DNA of 64,000 nucleotides from Mycolicibacterium sp. S2-37 (GTDB taxonomy: Bacteria; Actinomycetota; Actinomycetes; Mycobacteriales; Mycobacteriaceae): positions 124,001 through 188,000 of the forward strand of contig NZ_JAFEVR010000003.1 in assembly GCF_017352375.1 (NCBI RefSeq). The letters are read 5' to 3'. How positions within the stretch are numbered: the stretch's first letter is position 1; the number at the start of each line of letters is the position of its first letter. Below the pieces are notes generated by a model. The model did no database searches. It was not told the DNA's origin and saw only the letters and a program-made list of their open reading frames with translations. This document shows, in pieces, positions 26,733 to 34,426 of the stretch. Position numbers and translations under genes: made by a program.

Positions 26733-27898
26733 TCGGCCGCCTTACATGCCCAGACAACGGATTTAACGAGGAATGCCGCTGATTGCGAGAGAAATCCATC
26801 GGCGGGTGTGTAAGAAGGGACCGCCAGCGCGAACGCCCGGCGATACTGCGCAGCAAGAACGCCGAAGTCCTCAAGCACCGAGTTCGCACTCTCCCGGCTC
26901 AGCGCTTCAAGCTCGTTCGCACTTTCACTCATGACCGGTACTACGGCATCATTGATGCTTCGTTGCTGTGGCGTCCAGTCGGCAGCCGGAATTCCAGGAT
27001 CAATGGCCAACCAAGCCGCCGTCTCGTCACTAAATTTCTGCGCCGCCGTTTCCCATTGTTGGCACACGGGCGTCGGTTGATCGATAAAGATTTGGGTCGG
27101 CTCACCGGCCTTCAATTCACTTATCGTTGTGGGCGCTTCAGGCGCGGGTACCCGTGGTGCAAATGACTTCGCGCTGCCGAAGTCCACCGACGAGCAAATA
27201 TTGGACAATGCGCTACCAATCGCGTCGGAGACGGCAACCAAGTCATCATCCTCCGGGACATAACCGGCGATCCGTCTCGAAAACTCGCTCGTATAAGCTT
27301 CGAATTGTAGATAGAGCTCGCGCATCACACGATGCGGCGTTTGCGTACTCAGAACCTCGGCCTGGCTCGAAGCTGAAGCCATCGCTGCGTCGGCTGCCGC
27401 GTACATCGATTTCTGTTGTGCCGTCCAAGCAGTCGCTGGCAGTGATCGATCACGAGCATCCCAATTAACGCGCGAGAGATTGCCTGCGTAATCGCGGCCC
27501 ACTCGCCCCCACGCGTCGCACGTCGGATCTTCGGTGATGATGTTGACCGGTCCGGTGTCATTCGCGCTGGCGAACTCCGAATCGGTTCCGTTCGGAGGGT
27601 TCGCCGACGGACCTTCAGAATCCGGGCGCACCACCAGCACGGTGATCGTCACCGCCAGCGCCACGACCAGCGCCACGATGATCCCGCCCAGGATCCACTT
27701 GCCTTTTCCTGCCTTGGGCGGCGGACCGGAAGGTGGGCCTCCCCACTGCGGCTGGCCCGGCGGCGGCCCCCACGGCGGCGGACCACCGAATTGCCCCCCA
27801 CTGGTCGCAGGCTGCTGCTGACTGCCCCACTGCGGGCCGCCGCCATATCCCTGGCCATGCGGCCCGCCATACGGAGTAGGAGGGGGAGGCAAAGTCAT
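26729..27898 (-). CDS. Single-pass membrane protein with duplicated Cys-bracketed extracytoplasmic domain
   Basis: The 389-residue protein has a Pro/Gly/Gln-rich cytoplasmic N-terminus (1-67), one transmembrane helix (about 68-90) and a large exported part made of two copies of one domain. Copy 1 runs Cys127 to Cys235 and copy 2 Cys279 to Cys385. The landmarks C-x2-W, WTxQQ, YxPxD and the closing Cys recur with identical spacing between Trp158 and Tyr213 and between Trp308 and Tyr363 (55 each), and from Tyr to the final Cys (22 each). A disulfide within each copy is likely. I do not recognise the family. The flanking YxxxD protein and EspK-like protein suggest an envelope role in type VII secretion. 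Confidence 0.7.
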   Translation of the reverse strand: MTLPPPPTPYGGPHGQGYGGGPQWGSQQQPATSGGQFGGPPPWGPPPGQPQWGGPPSGPPPKAGKGKWILGGIIVALVVALAVTITVLVVRPDSEGPSANPPNGTDSEFASANDTGPVNIITEDPTCDAWGRVGRDYAGNLSRVNWDARDRSLPATAWTAQQKSMYAAADAAMASASSQAEVLSTQTPHRVMRELYLQFEAYTSEFSRRIAGYVPEDDDLVAVSDAIGSALSNICSSVDFGSAKSFAPRVPAPEAPTTISELKAGEPTQIFIDQPTPVCQQWETAAQKFSDETAAWLAIDPGIPAADWTPQQRSINDAVVPVMSESANELEALSRESANSVLEDFGVLAAQYRRAFALAVPSYTPADGFLSQSAAFLVKSVVWACKAAE

Positions 27899-27932
27899 AT
27901 ACGCACCTTCGCGTCGTCAGAAACACCCACGG

Positions 27933-28703
27933 TCACAACACAATCGAATCTGAACCAGCCGGCCTCGTCGGCGCCGGCTTCGGCGCGGGCGGCGCCTCGG
28001 GCACCGGCCCGGTCTGCGGCGGAGCGGGAGCGGGCTGACTCGCGCCGACATCAGGCGCACGTTCGCCGGTCCCTCGCTCTGGTCCGGCCTCGGCTTTCTC
28101 TTCCTCCGGGCGCTCGTCGTTCTTTTCGTCGCGCTCACGCAATTCCTCGGCGAGCCGAGATTCGTCGCCCTTGCCGGTCCCGCCGATTTCACCGATCTGC
28201 CCGGAGAGCTGGCTCATCTGCTGCATCCCGCTCTGAATGCCCTGCATGATGCCCTGCGGAATCTGCGCCGCCATACTCGCCAGCTGCATCGGGATCTGGG
28301 CCGCCTGCTGCGCCATCTGCATCGGCATGCCCATCATCTGACCCATCTGATCGGCGCCGCCCGCGCCCCCGCCCGTCGCGCCACCGGCACTACCGGCACC
28401 ACCGACGCCCCGGGCCTCCAGCGCCTTGGCCACCTGGTCGGCCACCTGCTGATCGGTCTGCTCGTACATCCCGGCGGCCTTGATGATGTTCTGCGCCGTC
28501 GCCAGCGCCTCTTCCTTGGTCCGCGGCAACCCGTCGATCAGCGGCTGCTCGATCTCCTGGGTGCGGCTCTGAATCGCCCGGGACAACGCATCGGTTCCCT
28601 CGACGACGAGCGGGGGCAACGGGTCGGGAATCGCCGACGCACCGTCCACCAGGCCATTACCGCCGCTGGCCAGCTCTCCGGGGTTGACCCTCAACTCTTC
28701 CAT
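27933..28703 (-). CDS. EspC/DUF2580-like candidate type VII secretion substrate
   Basis: The predicted protein has 256 residues. The ATG (MEELRVNPGELASGGNGLVD) follows a G-rich stretch; a TTG four codons upstream is less likely. Residues 1-95 look like an ESX-secreted helical hairpin and end with the export motif YxxxD (Tyr80-Glu-Gln-Thr-Asp84) followed by a helix. A Gly-rich spacer, a Met/Gln-rich amphipathic segment (MGQMMGMPMQMAQQAAQIPM) and a highly charged then proline-rich tail follow. No signal peptide is present, as expected for this pathway. It is the first gene of the three-gene cassette, 34 bases before the membrane-protein gene, and its promoter must lie within the 128 bases next to the pafA stop. 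Confidence 0.65.
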   Translation of the reverse strand: MEELRVNPGELASGGNGLVDGASAIPDPLPPLVVEGTDALSRAIQSRTQEIEQPLIDGLPRTKEEALATAQNIIKAAGMYEQTDQQVADQVAKALEARGVGGAGSAGGATGGGAGGADQMGQMMGMPMQMAQQAAQIPMQLASMAAQIPQGIMQGIQSGMQQMSQLSGQIGEIGGTGKGDESRLAEELRERDEKNDERPEEEKAEAGPERGTGERAPDVGASQPAPAPPQTGPVPEAPPAPKPAPTRPAGSDSIVL

Positions 28704-28831
28704 CGATGCCCCCAATCACCCAGCGTGCAGCGCCGCCTACGCGCAGATACGCACCGGCAGCCCCACCAGTAACCGTGCAGCAAATGTTACCCGAGCACCA
28801 CCGGACGTCATCGCACCAAAGTGAGCGTGAC

Positions 28832-30190
28832 CTACATGCTGGCGATGAGCCGCTTCACCCGCTCGTCGACCGACCGGAAAGGGTCCTTGCAGAGGACCGT
28901 GCGCTGCGCCTGATCGTTGAGCTTCAGATGCACCCAGTCGACCGTGAAGTCCCGGCCGGCCTCCTGCGCGGCGCTGATGAACTCGCCCCGCAGCTTGGCA
29001 CGCGTCGTCTGCGGCGGTGTGTTCACCGCCGCCTCGATCTCCTCGTCGGTGGTGATCCTTGTCGCGAGTCCCTTGCGCTGCAGCAGGTCGAACACCCCGC
29101 GACCACGCTTGATGTCGTGATAGGCGAGGTCCAGCTGGCTGATCTTCGGGTCGGACAGCTCCATGTCATAGCGGTCCTGATAGCGCTGGAACAGCTTGCG
29201 CTTGATCACCCAATCGATTTCGGTGTCGACCTTCGCGAAATCCTGGCTCTCCACCGCATCCAGTTGGCGACCCCACAGGTCGACCACCTGCTCGATCTGC
29301 GAGTTCGGCTCCCGCGTCTGCAGGTAGTCCACCGCCCGCGAGTAGTACTCACGCTGGATGTCCAGCGCGCTGGCCTGCCGCCCGCCGGCCAACCGCACCG
29401 GGCGCCGCCCGGTCAGGTCGTGGCTGACCTCGCGGATCGCGCGGATCGGGTTGTCCAGCGAGAAGTCGCGGAACGGCACCCCGGCCTCGATCATCTCCAG
29501 CACCAGCGACGCGGTGCCCACCTTGAGCATGGTGGTCGCCTCGCACATGTTCGAGTCGCCCACGATGACGTGCAGCCGGCGGTACTTCTCGGCGTCGGCA
29601 TGCGGTTCGTCGCGGGTGTTGATGATCGGACGCGACCGCGTGGTCGCCGAGGACACGCCCTCCCAGATGTGCTCGGCGCGCTGACTCAGGCAGAACGTGG
29701 CCGCCTTCGGCGTCTGCAGCACCTTGCCCGCGCCGCAGATCAACTGGCGCGTCACCAGGAATGGCAGCAGCACATCGGAGATCCGCGAGAACTCGCCGGC
29801 CCGGACGATCAGATAGTTCTCGTGACACCCGTAGGAGTTACCGGCCGAATCGGTGTTGTTCTTGAACAGGTAGATGTCGCCGCCGATGCCCTCGTCGGCG
29901 AGCCGCTGCTCGGCATCGATCAGCAGATCTTCGAGCACCCGCTCACCGGCCCGGTCGTGGGTGACGAGCTGGTGCAGGTTGTCACATTCGGCCGTCGCGT
30001 ACTCCGGGTGCGATCCAACGTCCAGATACAACCGGGCGCCGTTGCGCAGGAACACGTTGGAACTGCGTCCCCACGACACCACTCGGCGGAAAAGATAGCG
30101 GGCAACTTCGTCCGGACTGAGCCGGCGATGACCATGGAACGTGCAGGTCACGCCGAATTCAGTCTCGATGCCCATGATTCGTCGCTGCAC
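28832..30190 (-). CDS. pafA: Pup-protein ligase PafA
   Basis: The 452-residue protein has exactly the M. tuberculosis length and is almost identical to it. It attaches the C-terminal glutamate of Pup to substrate lysines using ATP. Conserved blocks include [56 protein letters not shown] and [19 protein letters not shown]. The GTG start ([13 protein letters not shown]) agrees with the known N-terminus. Unlike M. tuberculosis, where pafA, pafB and pafC are adjacent, here it is flanked on both sides by accessory DNA: the EspK-like cassette downstream and the choline operon upstream. Confidence 0.97.
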   Translation of the reverse strand: MQRRIMGIETEFGVTCTFHGHRRLSPDEVARYLFRRVVSWGRSSNVFLRNGARLYLDVGSHPEYATAECDNLHQLVTHDRAGERVLEDLLIDAEQRLADEGIGGDIYLFKNNTDSAGNSYGCHENYLIVRAGEFSRISDVLLPFLVTRQLICGAGKVLQTPKAATFCLSQRAEHIWEGVSSATTRSRPIINTRDEPHADAEKYRRLHVIVGDSNMCEATTMLKVGTASLVLEMIEAGVPFRDFSLDNPIRAIREVSHDLTGRRPVRLAGGRQASALDIQREYYSRAVDYLQTREPNSQIEQVVDLWGRQLDAVESQDFAKVDTEIDWVIKRKLFQRYQDRYDMELSDPKISQLDLAYHDIKRGRGVFDLLQRKGLATRITTDEEIEAAVNTPPQTTRAKLRGEFISAAQEAGRDFTVDWVHLKLNDQAQRTVLCKDPFRSVDERVKRLIASM

Positions 30191-30282
30191 GTCAACGAGC
30201 TTACGGGGTCGTCCGGGCAAACGGTCGTCATGCCGGTGATCAGGCGTCGCGTGTGTTGACACCCATGCGGTCGACTGTCACG

Positions 30283-31068
30283 TCAGCGTGGTGAGTCGAT
30301 CCAGCCGAGCCGACGGCTGATCGCTTCGGCCGCGGCCACCGTCCGCTTGGCCACCTCCGCGAAGTTCTCCTCACCCATTCGGTACGACGGACCCGACACG
30401 CTCAATGCCGCGATCACCTGGTGGTTCGCGTCGCGCACCGGGGCTGCGACCGCATTGAGGCCCACCTCGAGCTCCTCGGTCACCGTCGACCAGCCGAGCT
30501 CGCGGACCTCGGCCAGTTCGGCCAGCAGATCGGGGAGTTTGGCGACCGTGGACGGCGTGAACGTCGGCAGCTCCTCGGGCAGGCGGGTCCGCACCTCGGC
30601 TGTATCCAAGGCCGCCAGCAGCACCTTGCCGCTCGACGTGGCGTGCGCCGGACAGTTCTGACCAACCCAGGTGCGCAGCGTGATCTCCCCCGGCCCGATC
30701 GACTCGACAACGTTGACGATGCGGTTCTCGTCGAGGATCGCGACGTTGGTGGTTTCGCCCAGCGCATCGGTGAGCCCGTCGCAGATGTCCTGGCTGAGCC
30801 GGCCGAGGTCGAGGTGGCCGCTGGCGGCTCGTGCCAGCCGGGCGATGGCGAATCCCAGCCGGTACTTGCCCCGACCCGAGATCTGCTCGACGAAACCGCG
30901 GCCCTCGAGCACGGCGATCAGGCGCGACGCGGTCGACTTGTGCACGTCGAGTTCCGCCGCGATCTCGGTCACCCCGGCCTGTCCGGCCCGGGCGAGGATC
31001 TCGAGCACGAGAAGGGCACGGTCGACCGACTGCACCGCCGCCGCCGGTCTGTCCTCGTCCCGTGCCAT
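30283..31068 (-). CDS. IclR-family transcriptional regulator
   Basis: The 261-residue regulator has an N-terminal winged helix-turn-helix (VQSVDRALLVLEILARAG, VTEIAAELDVHKSTASRLIA) and a C-terminal IclR ligand-binding domain (CPAHATSSGKVLLAALD, AVAAPVRDANHQVIAALSVS). It is the last gene of the choline-degradation operon, 10 bases after the CBS-domain gene, so it is the obvious local regulator. A likely ligand is choline or a pathway intermediate, by inference. Candidate operators are the GTTGCGT/ACGCAAC repeats at the head of the operon (42198-42233), 11 kb upstream. Confidence 0.88.
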   Translation of the reverse strand: MARDEDRPAAAVQSVDRALLVLEILARAGQAGVTEIAAELDVHKSTASRLIAVLEGRGFVEQISGRGKYRLGFAIARLARAASGHLDLGRLSQDICDGLTDALGETTNVAILDENRIVNVVESIGPGEITLRTWVGQNCPAHATSSGKVLLAALDTAEVRTRLPEELPTFTPSTVAKLPDLLAELAEVRELGWSTVTEELEVGLNAVAAPVRDANHQVIAALSVSGPSYRMGEENFAEVAKRTVAAAEAISRRLGWIDSPR

Positions 31069-31078
31069 CGGCGGAAGC

Positions 31079-32902
31079 CTAGACCGCCGGGATCCCGTAT
31101 TGGCGAACCCGGCGCTGGACGGCCGCGATTTCCCGCAGGCCGTCGTTGAGCAGGCTGCGGTTCAGCGGCGACAACTCCGACATGGTGATGACGTCGCCGG
31201 GGGGATGGCCGGCCACCATCTGCTCGGCCTGGTGGGTCATCCGCAAACGCTGCACCATCAGGAAGACGTCGCACAGCGTGGTGGCGTCCTGCGCGCTGAT
31301 CGCCTTCACCGCCGCCGCGGCGGCCAGCCGCGCCGGGGTGGTCGCCGAGGTCATCCCAGCCGCCAACCCGCCCCAGCGGGCCAGGTTCACAATCGGGGTG
31401 ACGGCGTGGCTCTTCAGGTCGAACGTCCCGCCGCGGCGAGCCAGCACATCTCGCAGCGACCGCGTGCGCACCCGCCCCGACAGCGCGTCGAGAAGCTGCA
31501 GCCGCAGCGCATTCGGATGCTCGTCGCGCATCCGCCGGTAGGCGAACGGGACCGTGTGCAGCGCCGGATCGCCCCACACCACCCGGCCGTCGATGAGCAG
31601 CGAGGACAGGATCAGGCCGCGGTCACGCAGCGGATCATCGAGCCACTGCTGCGCTGCGTCAAGCCATTCCGGAGCCGATCGGGAGAAGCCGCGAGCCGAC
31701 GCGACCGCCCCGTTGCGATCCGAGGCCAGCCCGCAGCGGTCCAGGATCTCGTGGGTTCGTCTCGCGATCGAACGCAGCCGCCCTGACTCCCCGGACATCT
31801 CCGCACTCCACGACAGCGCACTGTCGACATCCGATGACGGCATGGCTTCGCGGCGGGCGACGCTGCCGAGCGTCAGCCATGCCACACCCTCCTGCGGAGG
31901 GTGCCGGGCTTCGGAGAGCGCCACCTGCAGTGCTCGGCGCACCAGGCTGTCGGCGACGACGGAGAAGATCGCGCTGGCGGCGGAGGCTTTCGTTCCGTTG
32001 CGGAACAGCTCACCGGCCATCGCCGTCACGCCCTTGCTCGCTCGCTGCAATTCCTCAGCGTCCGAGGCCTTCCCGATCGCCCGGCGCAGCAGGAAGCTCT
32101 GACGTGCCGACGCGGCGAGCAGGTCGCCGTCCTCGAGCACCCCGACGACCACCCCGCGTGCGGTGACCACCGGCATGTGCCGCAGGCCCGCCTCGAGCAT
32201 CTCCATCAGGACGGTTTCACTGGTCAGGTCGGCGGTGACGGTGCGGGCCGGAGCACTCATCACCGCGGACACCGGGACGTCGACGGGCAGACCGGCCGCC
32301 ACCACCCGGGTGCGCAGATCCCGGTCGGTGAAGATGCCGATCCCACCGTCGCGCAGACGGATCAACGCGCACGAGACGTCCCGCTGGGTCATCGCCATGA
32401 CGACGTCGCGAACCGGGGTATCGGGTGCGACGATCAGCGCCTCGGCGTGGACCAGTTCGCCGACGGCGCGTCCGTCCGAGTCGGGTGCGCTCTGTGCAGG
32501 CCGGTTCGGGGCGGTGGCGTTCCAGGCTGACGATGCGAGGAACGCCAGGCCCGCCGGGCGAGCGAACTGTGCCCGGACCTGGGCTCCCGGTAATCGGATC
32601 AGCCTGCTCGGCACCGCGGCATGCGCCTCGAACTGCATGCCGCCACCGGTGAGCAGTGGTGTGTAACCGAAGATCCCACCCGGCTCGACGGTGTCGAGCA
32701 CCGTGCCCTCACCGCTGGCCTTCAGCGTGACCTGCCCGTCGAGCACCATCCACACTTCATCGGGCACGCGCTGGGCGTAGTCGGCGATCTGCTGTCCTGC
32801 GGCGAACTCCTCGATCGTCGCATCCTGGGCCAGCCGGTCGAGTTCGTCCTCGGGCATCGACTGGAACGGGATGTGCTGGGCCAGGAAGGCGCGCAGGTCC
32901 AC
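31079..32902 (-). CDS. Cyclic nucleotide-binding / CBS / DUF294 putative nucleotidyltransferase signalling protein
   Basis: The 607-residue protein has, in order, a cNMP-binding domain (about 10-120: VWMVLDGQVTLKASGEG, GGIFGYTPLLTGG), a CBS pair (about 150-270: VHAEALIVAPDTPVRDVVMA, GIFTDRDLRTRVVAAG, VVVGVLEDGDLLAASAR), a DUF294 nucleotidyltransferase core (TLGSVARREAMPSSDVDSAL) and a DUF294 C-terminal helical domain. The GS-x-AR-E-x9-D-x-D pattern is that of nucleotidyltransferase active sites, so activity is possible. Such proteins are presumed to transduce energy or nucleotide state. It sits between choline oxidase (6-base gap) and the IclR gene (10 bases), so it belongs to the choline operon, where its role is not known. 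Confidence 0.87.
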   Translation of the reverse strand: MDLRAFLAQHIPFQSMPEDELDRLAQDATIEEFAAGQQIADYAQRVPDEVWMVLDGQVTLKASGEGTVLDTVEPGGIFGYTPLLTGGGMQFEAHAAVPSRLIRLPGAQVRAQFARPAGLAFLASSAWNATAPNRPAQSAPDSDGRAVGELVHAEALIVAPDTPVRDVVMAMTQRDVSCALIRLRDGGIGIFTDRDLRTRVVAAGLPVDVPVSAVMSAPARTVTADLTSETVLMEMLEAGLRHMPVVTARGVVVGVLEDGDLLAASARQSFLLRRAIGKASDAEELQRASKGVTAMAGELFRNGTKASAASAIFSVVADSLVRRALQVALSEARHPPQEGVAWLTLGSVARREAMPSSDVDSALSWSAEMSGESGRLRSIARRTHEILDRCGLASDRNGAVASARGFSRSAPEWLDAAQQWLDDPLRDRGLILSSLLIDGRVVWGDPALHTVPFAYRRMRDEHPNALRLQLLDALSGRVRTRSLRDVLARRGGTFDLKSHAVTPIVNLARWGGLAAGMTSATTPARLAAAAAVKAISAQDATTLCDVFLMVQRLRMTHQAEQMVAGHPPGDVITMSELSPLNRSLLNDGLREIAAVQRRVRQYGIPAV

Positions 32903-32908
32903 GACCGA

Positions 32909-34426
32909 TCAGCCCGCCCGGATGAGGTCAGCGCATTTCTCGGCCATCGTCATCACGGTGATGTTGGGGTTGACGGCAGGAAGTTTCGGCATCGCGGACG
33001 CATCGACGACCCGCAGCCGCGACACTCCCTTCACCCGCAGCTGCGGGTCGAGCACCGCCATCGGGTCGTTCGCCGCGCCCATCCGCGCGGTGGCCGCCGG
33101 GTGATAGACGGTGTTGTGGCACCGGTGGATGTAGTCGAGCAATTCGTCGTCGGTGATCGCGTCCGGACCGGGAGCGAGTTCGCGGGCAACCCACTGCGCC
33201 AACGGCTTCTGCTCGGCGATCCGGCGCGCCAGCCGCAGCCCGGCCAGCATGATCCGCTCGTCGTATCCGTCGGGATCGGTGAAGTAGCGCGGGTCCACGC
33301 GGGCGCGATCGCGGAAGTCGCGACTGCGCAACCGCACGGTGCCCCTGCTGCGGCCCTGGGTGACGTTGGGCGTCAGGCAGAACCCGTTGTCGGTGGTGGG
33401 ATAACCACGCCGCAGCGTGTTCATGTCGAACGGCACACTGCCGTAATGCATCATCAGATCAGGCTGAGCCACCCCGTCATCCACCGTGGTGAACAGCCCG
33501 ATCTCCCACCACTGCGTCGACGCGTCGACCATGGGTCGTGACGCCTCCCAGAACACCAGGCCTTCGACGTGGTCGTCGAGATTGGCACCGACGCCGGGTG
33601 AATCCACCCGCACCGGCACACCCATCTCCCGCAGATGTGCCGTCGGGCCGATGCCGGAGAGCATCAACAGTTTCGGGGTGTCGATCGCACCCGCGCACAC
33701 GATCACCTCGCGGCGCGCGGACACGGTGTCGTATCCGGTCAGATCGGGCCGCTGGTAGCGCACACCGGTCGCGGCGTGGTGTTCGTCGAACGTGATCTCG
33801 GCGATCCAGCAGTCGGTGCGGACCTCCAGATTGGCGCGCGTTTCCAGGATCGGATGCAGGAACGACTTCGACGTCGAGTTGCGGATGCCGTCTTCGTCGG
33901 CGTTGATCTGAAACCATCCCGCGCCGTTGCGCACCGTCTCGCCCCGGTTGAACGCCACCGTCGGGAGCCCGACCAGCGCCGCGGACTCGAGGACCGCGGT
34001 GCCGCAGGGGTCCTTCGGTGGCACGTCGCGCAACTGCACCGTCTCGATGAGTCGCTGGGTGAGCGGCAGGATTTCAGCGGCACTCCAGCCCTCGGCGCCC
34101 ATGGTCACCCATTCGTCGAGCGCCTCGGCAGGTGGGTGGAACGCGATGCAGGAATTGTGCGAAGAGCAGCCGCCGAGCACCCTGGCCCTGGCATGCCGCA
34201 TGAACGAGTTGCCACGCCCCTGCGGCTCGACCGGGTAGTCCCAGTCGTAGCCCGAGTCCAACAGGTGCATCCAGTCCGCCAGCACCAGGATCTTGTCGTC
34301 GCCGACATCGGACGGCCCGGCCTCGATGAGACACACGGTGACGTTCGGGTCCTCGGACAACCGTGCGGCCAGAACGCATCCCGCCGTTCCGCCGCCGGCG
34401 ATGACGTAGTCGAAGGCGTCAGCCAT
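32909..34426 (-). CDS. codA: Choline oxidase (GMC flavoprotein)
   Basis: The 505-residue GMC oxidoreductase resembles Arthrobacter globiformis choline oxidase far more than BetA dehydrogenases. It should oxidise choline to betaine aldehyde and on to glycine betaine using oxygen. The dinucleotide motif is YVIAGGGTAGCVLAARLSED. Known functional residues are conserved in context: His90 (GGCSSHNSCIAF, the covalent FAD site), Glu288 (DDHVEGLVF), His327 (MMHYGSVPFDMNTL), His442 (NTVYHP) and Asn486 (VNPNITV). These equal His99, Glu312, His351, His466 and Asn510 of the Arthrobacter enzyme. Its start overlaps the permease stop by 8 bases. Confidence 0.88.
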   Translation of the reverse strand: MADAFDYVIAGGGTAGCVLAARLSEDPNVTVCLIEAGPSDVGDDKILVLADWMHLLDSGYDWDYPVEPQGRGNSFMRHARARVLGGCSSHNSCIAFHPPAEALDEWVTMGAEGWSAAEILPLTQRLIETVQLRDVPPKDPCGTAVLESAALVGLPTVAFNRGETVRNGAGWFQINADEDGIRNSTSKSFLHPILETRANLEVRTDCWIAEITFDEHHAATGVRYQRPDLTGYDTVSARREVIVCAGAIDTPKLLMLSGIGPTAHLREMGVPVRVDSPGVGANLDDHVEGLVFWEASRPMVDASTQWWEIGLFTTVDDGVAQPDLMMHYGSVPFDMNTLRRGYPTTDNGFCLTPNVTQGRSRGTVRLRSRDFRDRARVDPRYFTDPDGYDERIMLAGLRLARRIAEQKPLAQWVARELAPGPDAITDDELLDYIHRCHNTVYHPAATARMGAANDPMAVLDPQLRVKGVSRLRVVDASAMPKLPAVNPNITVMTMAEKCADLIRAG

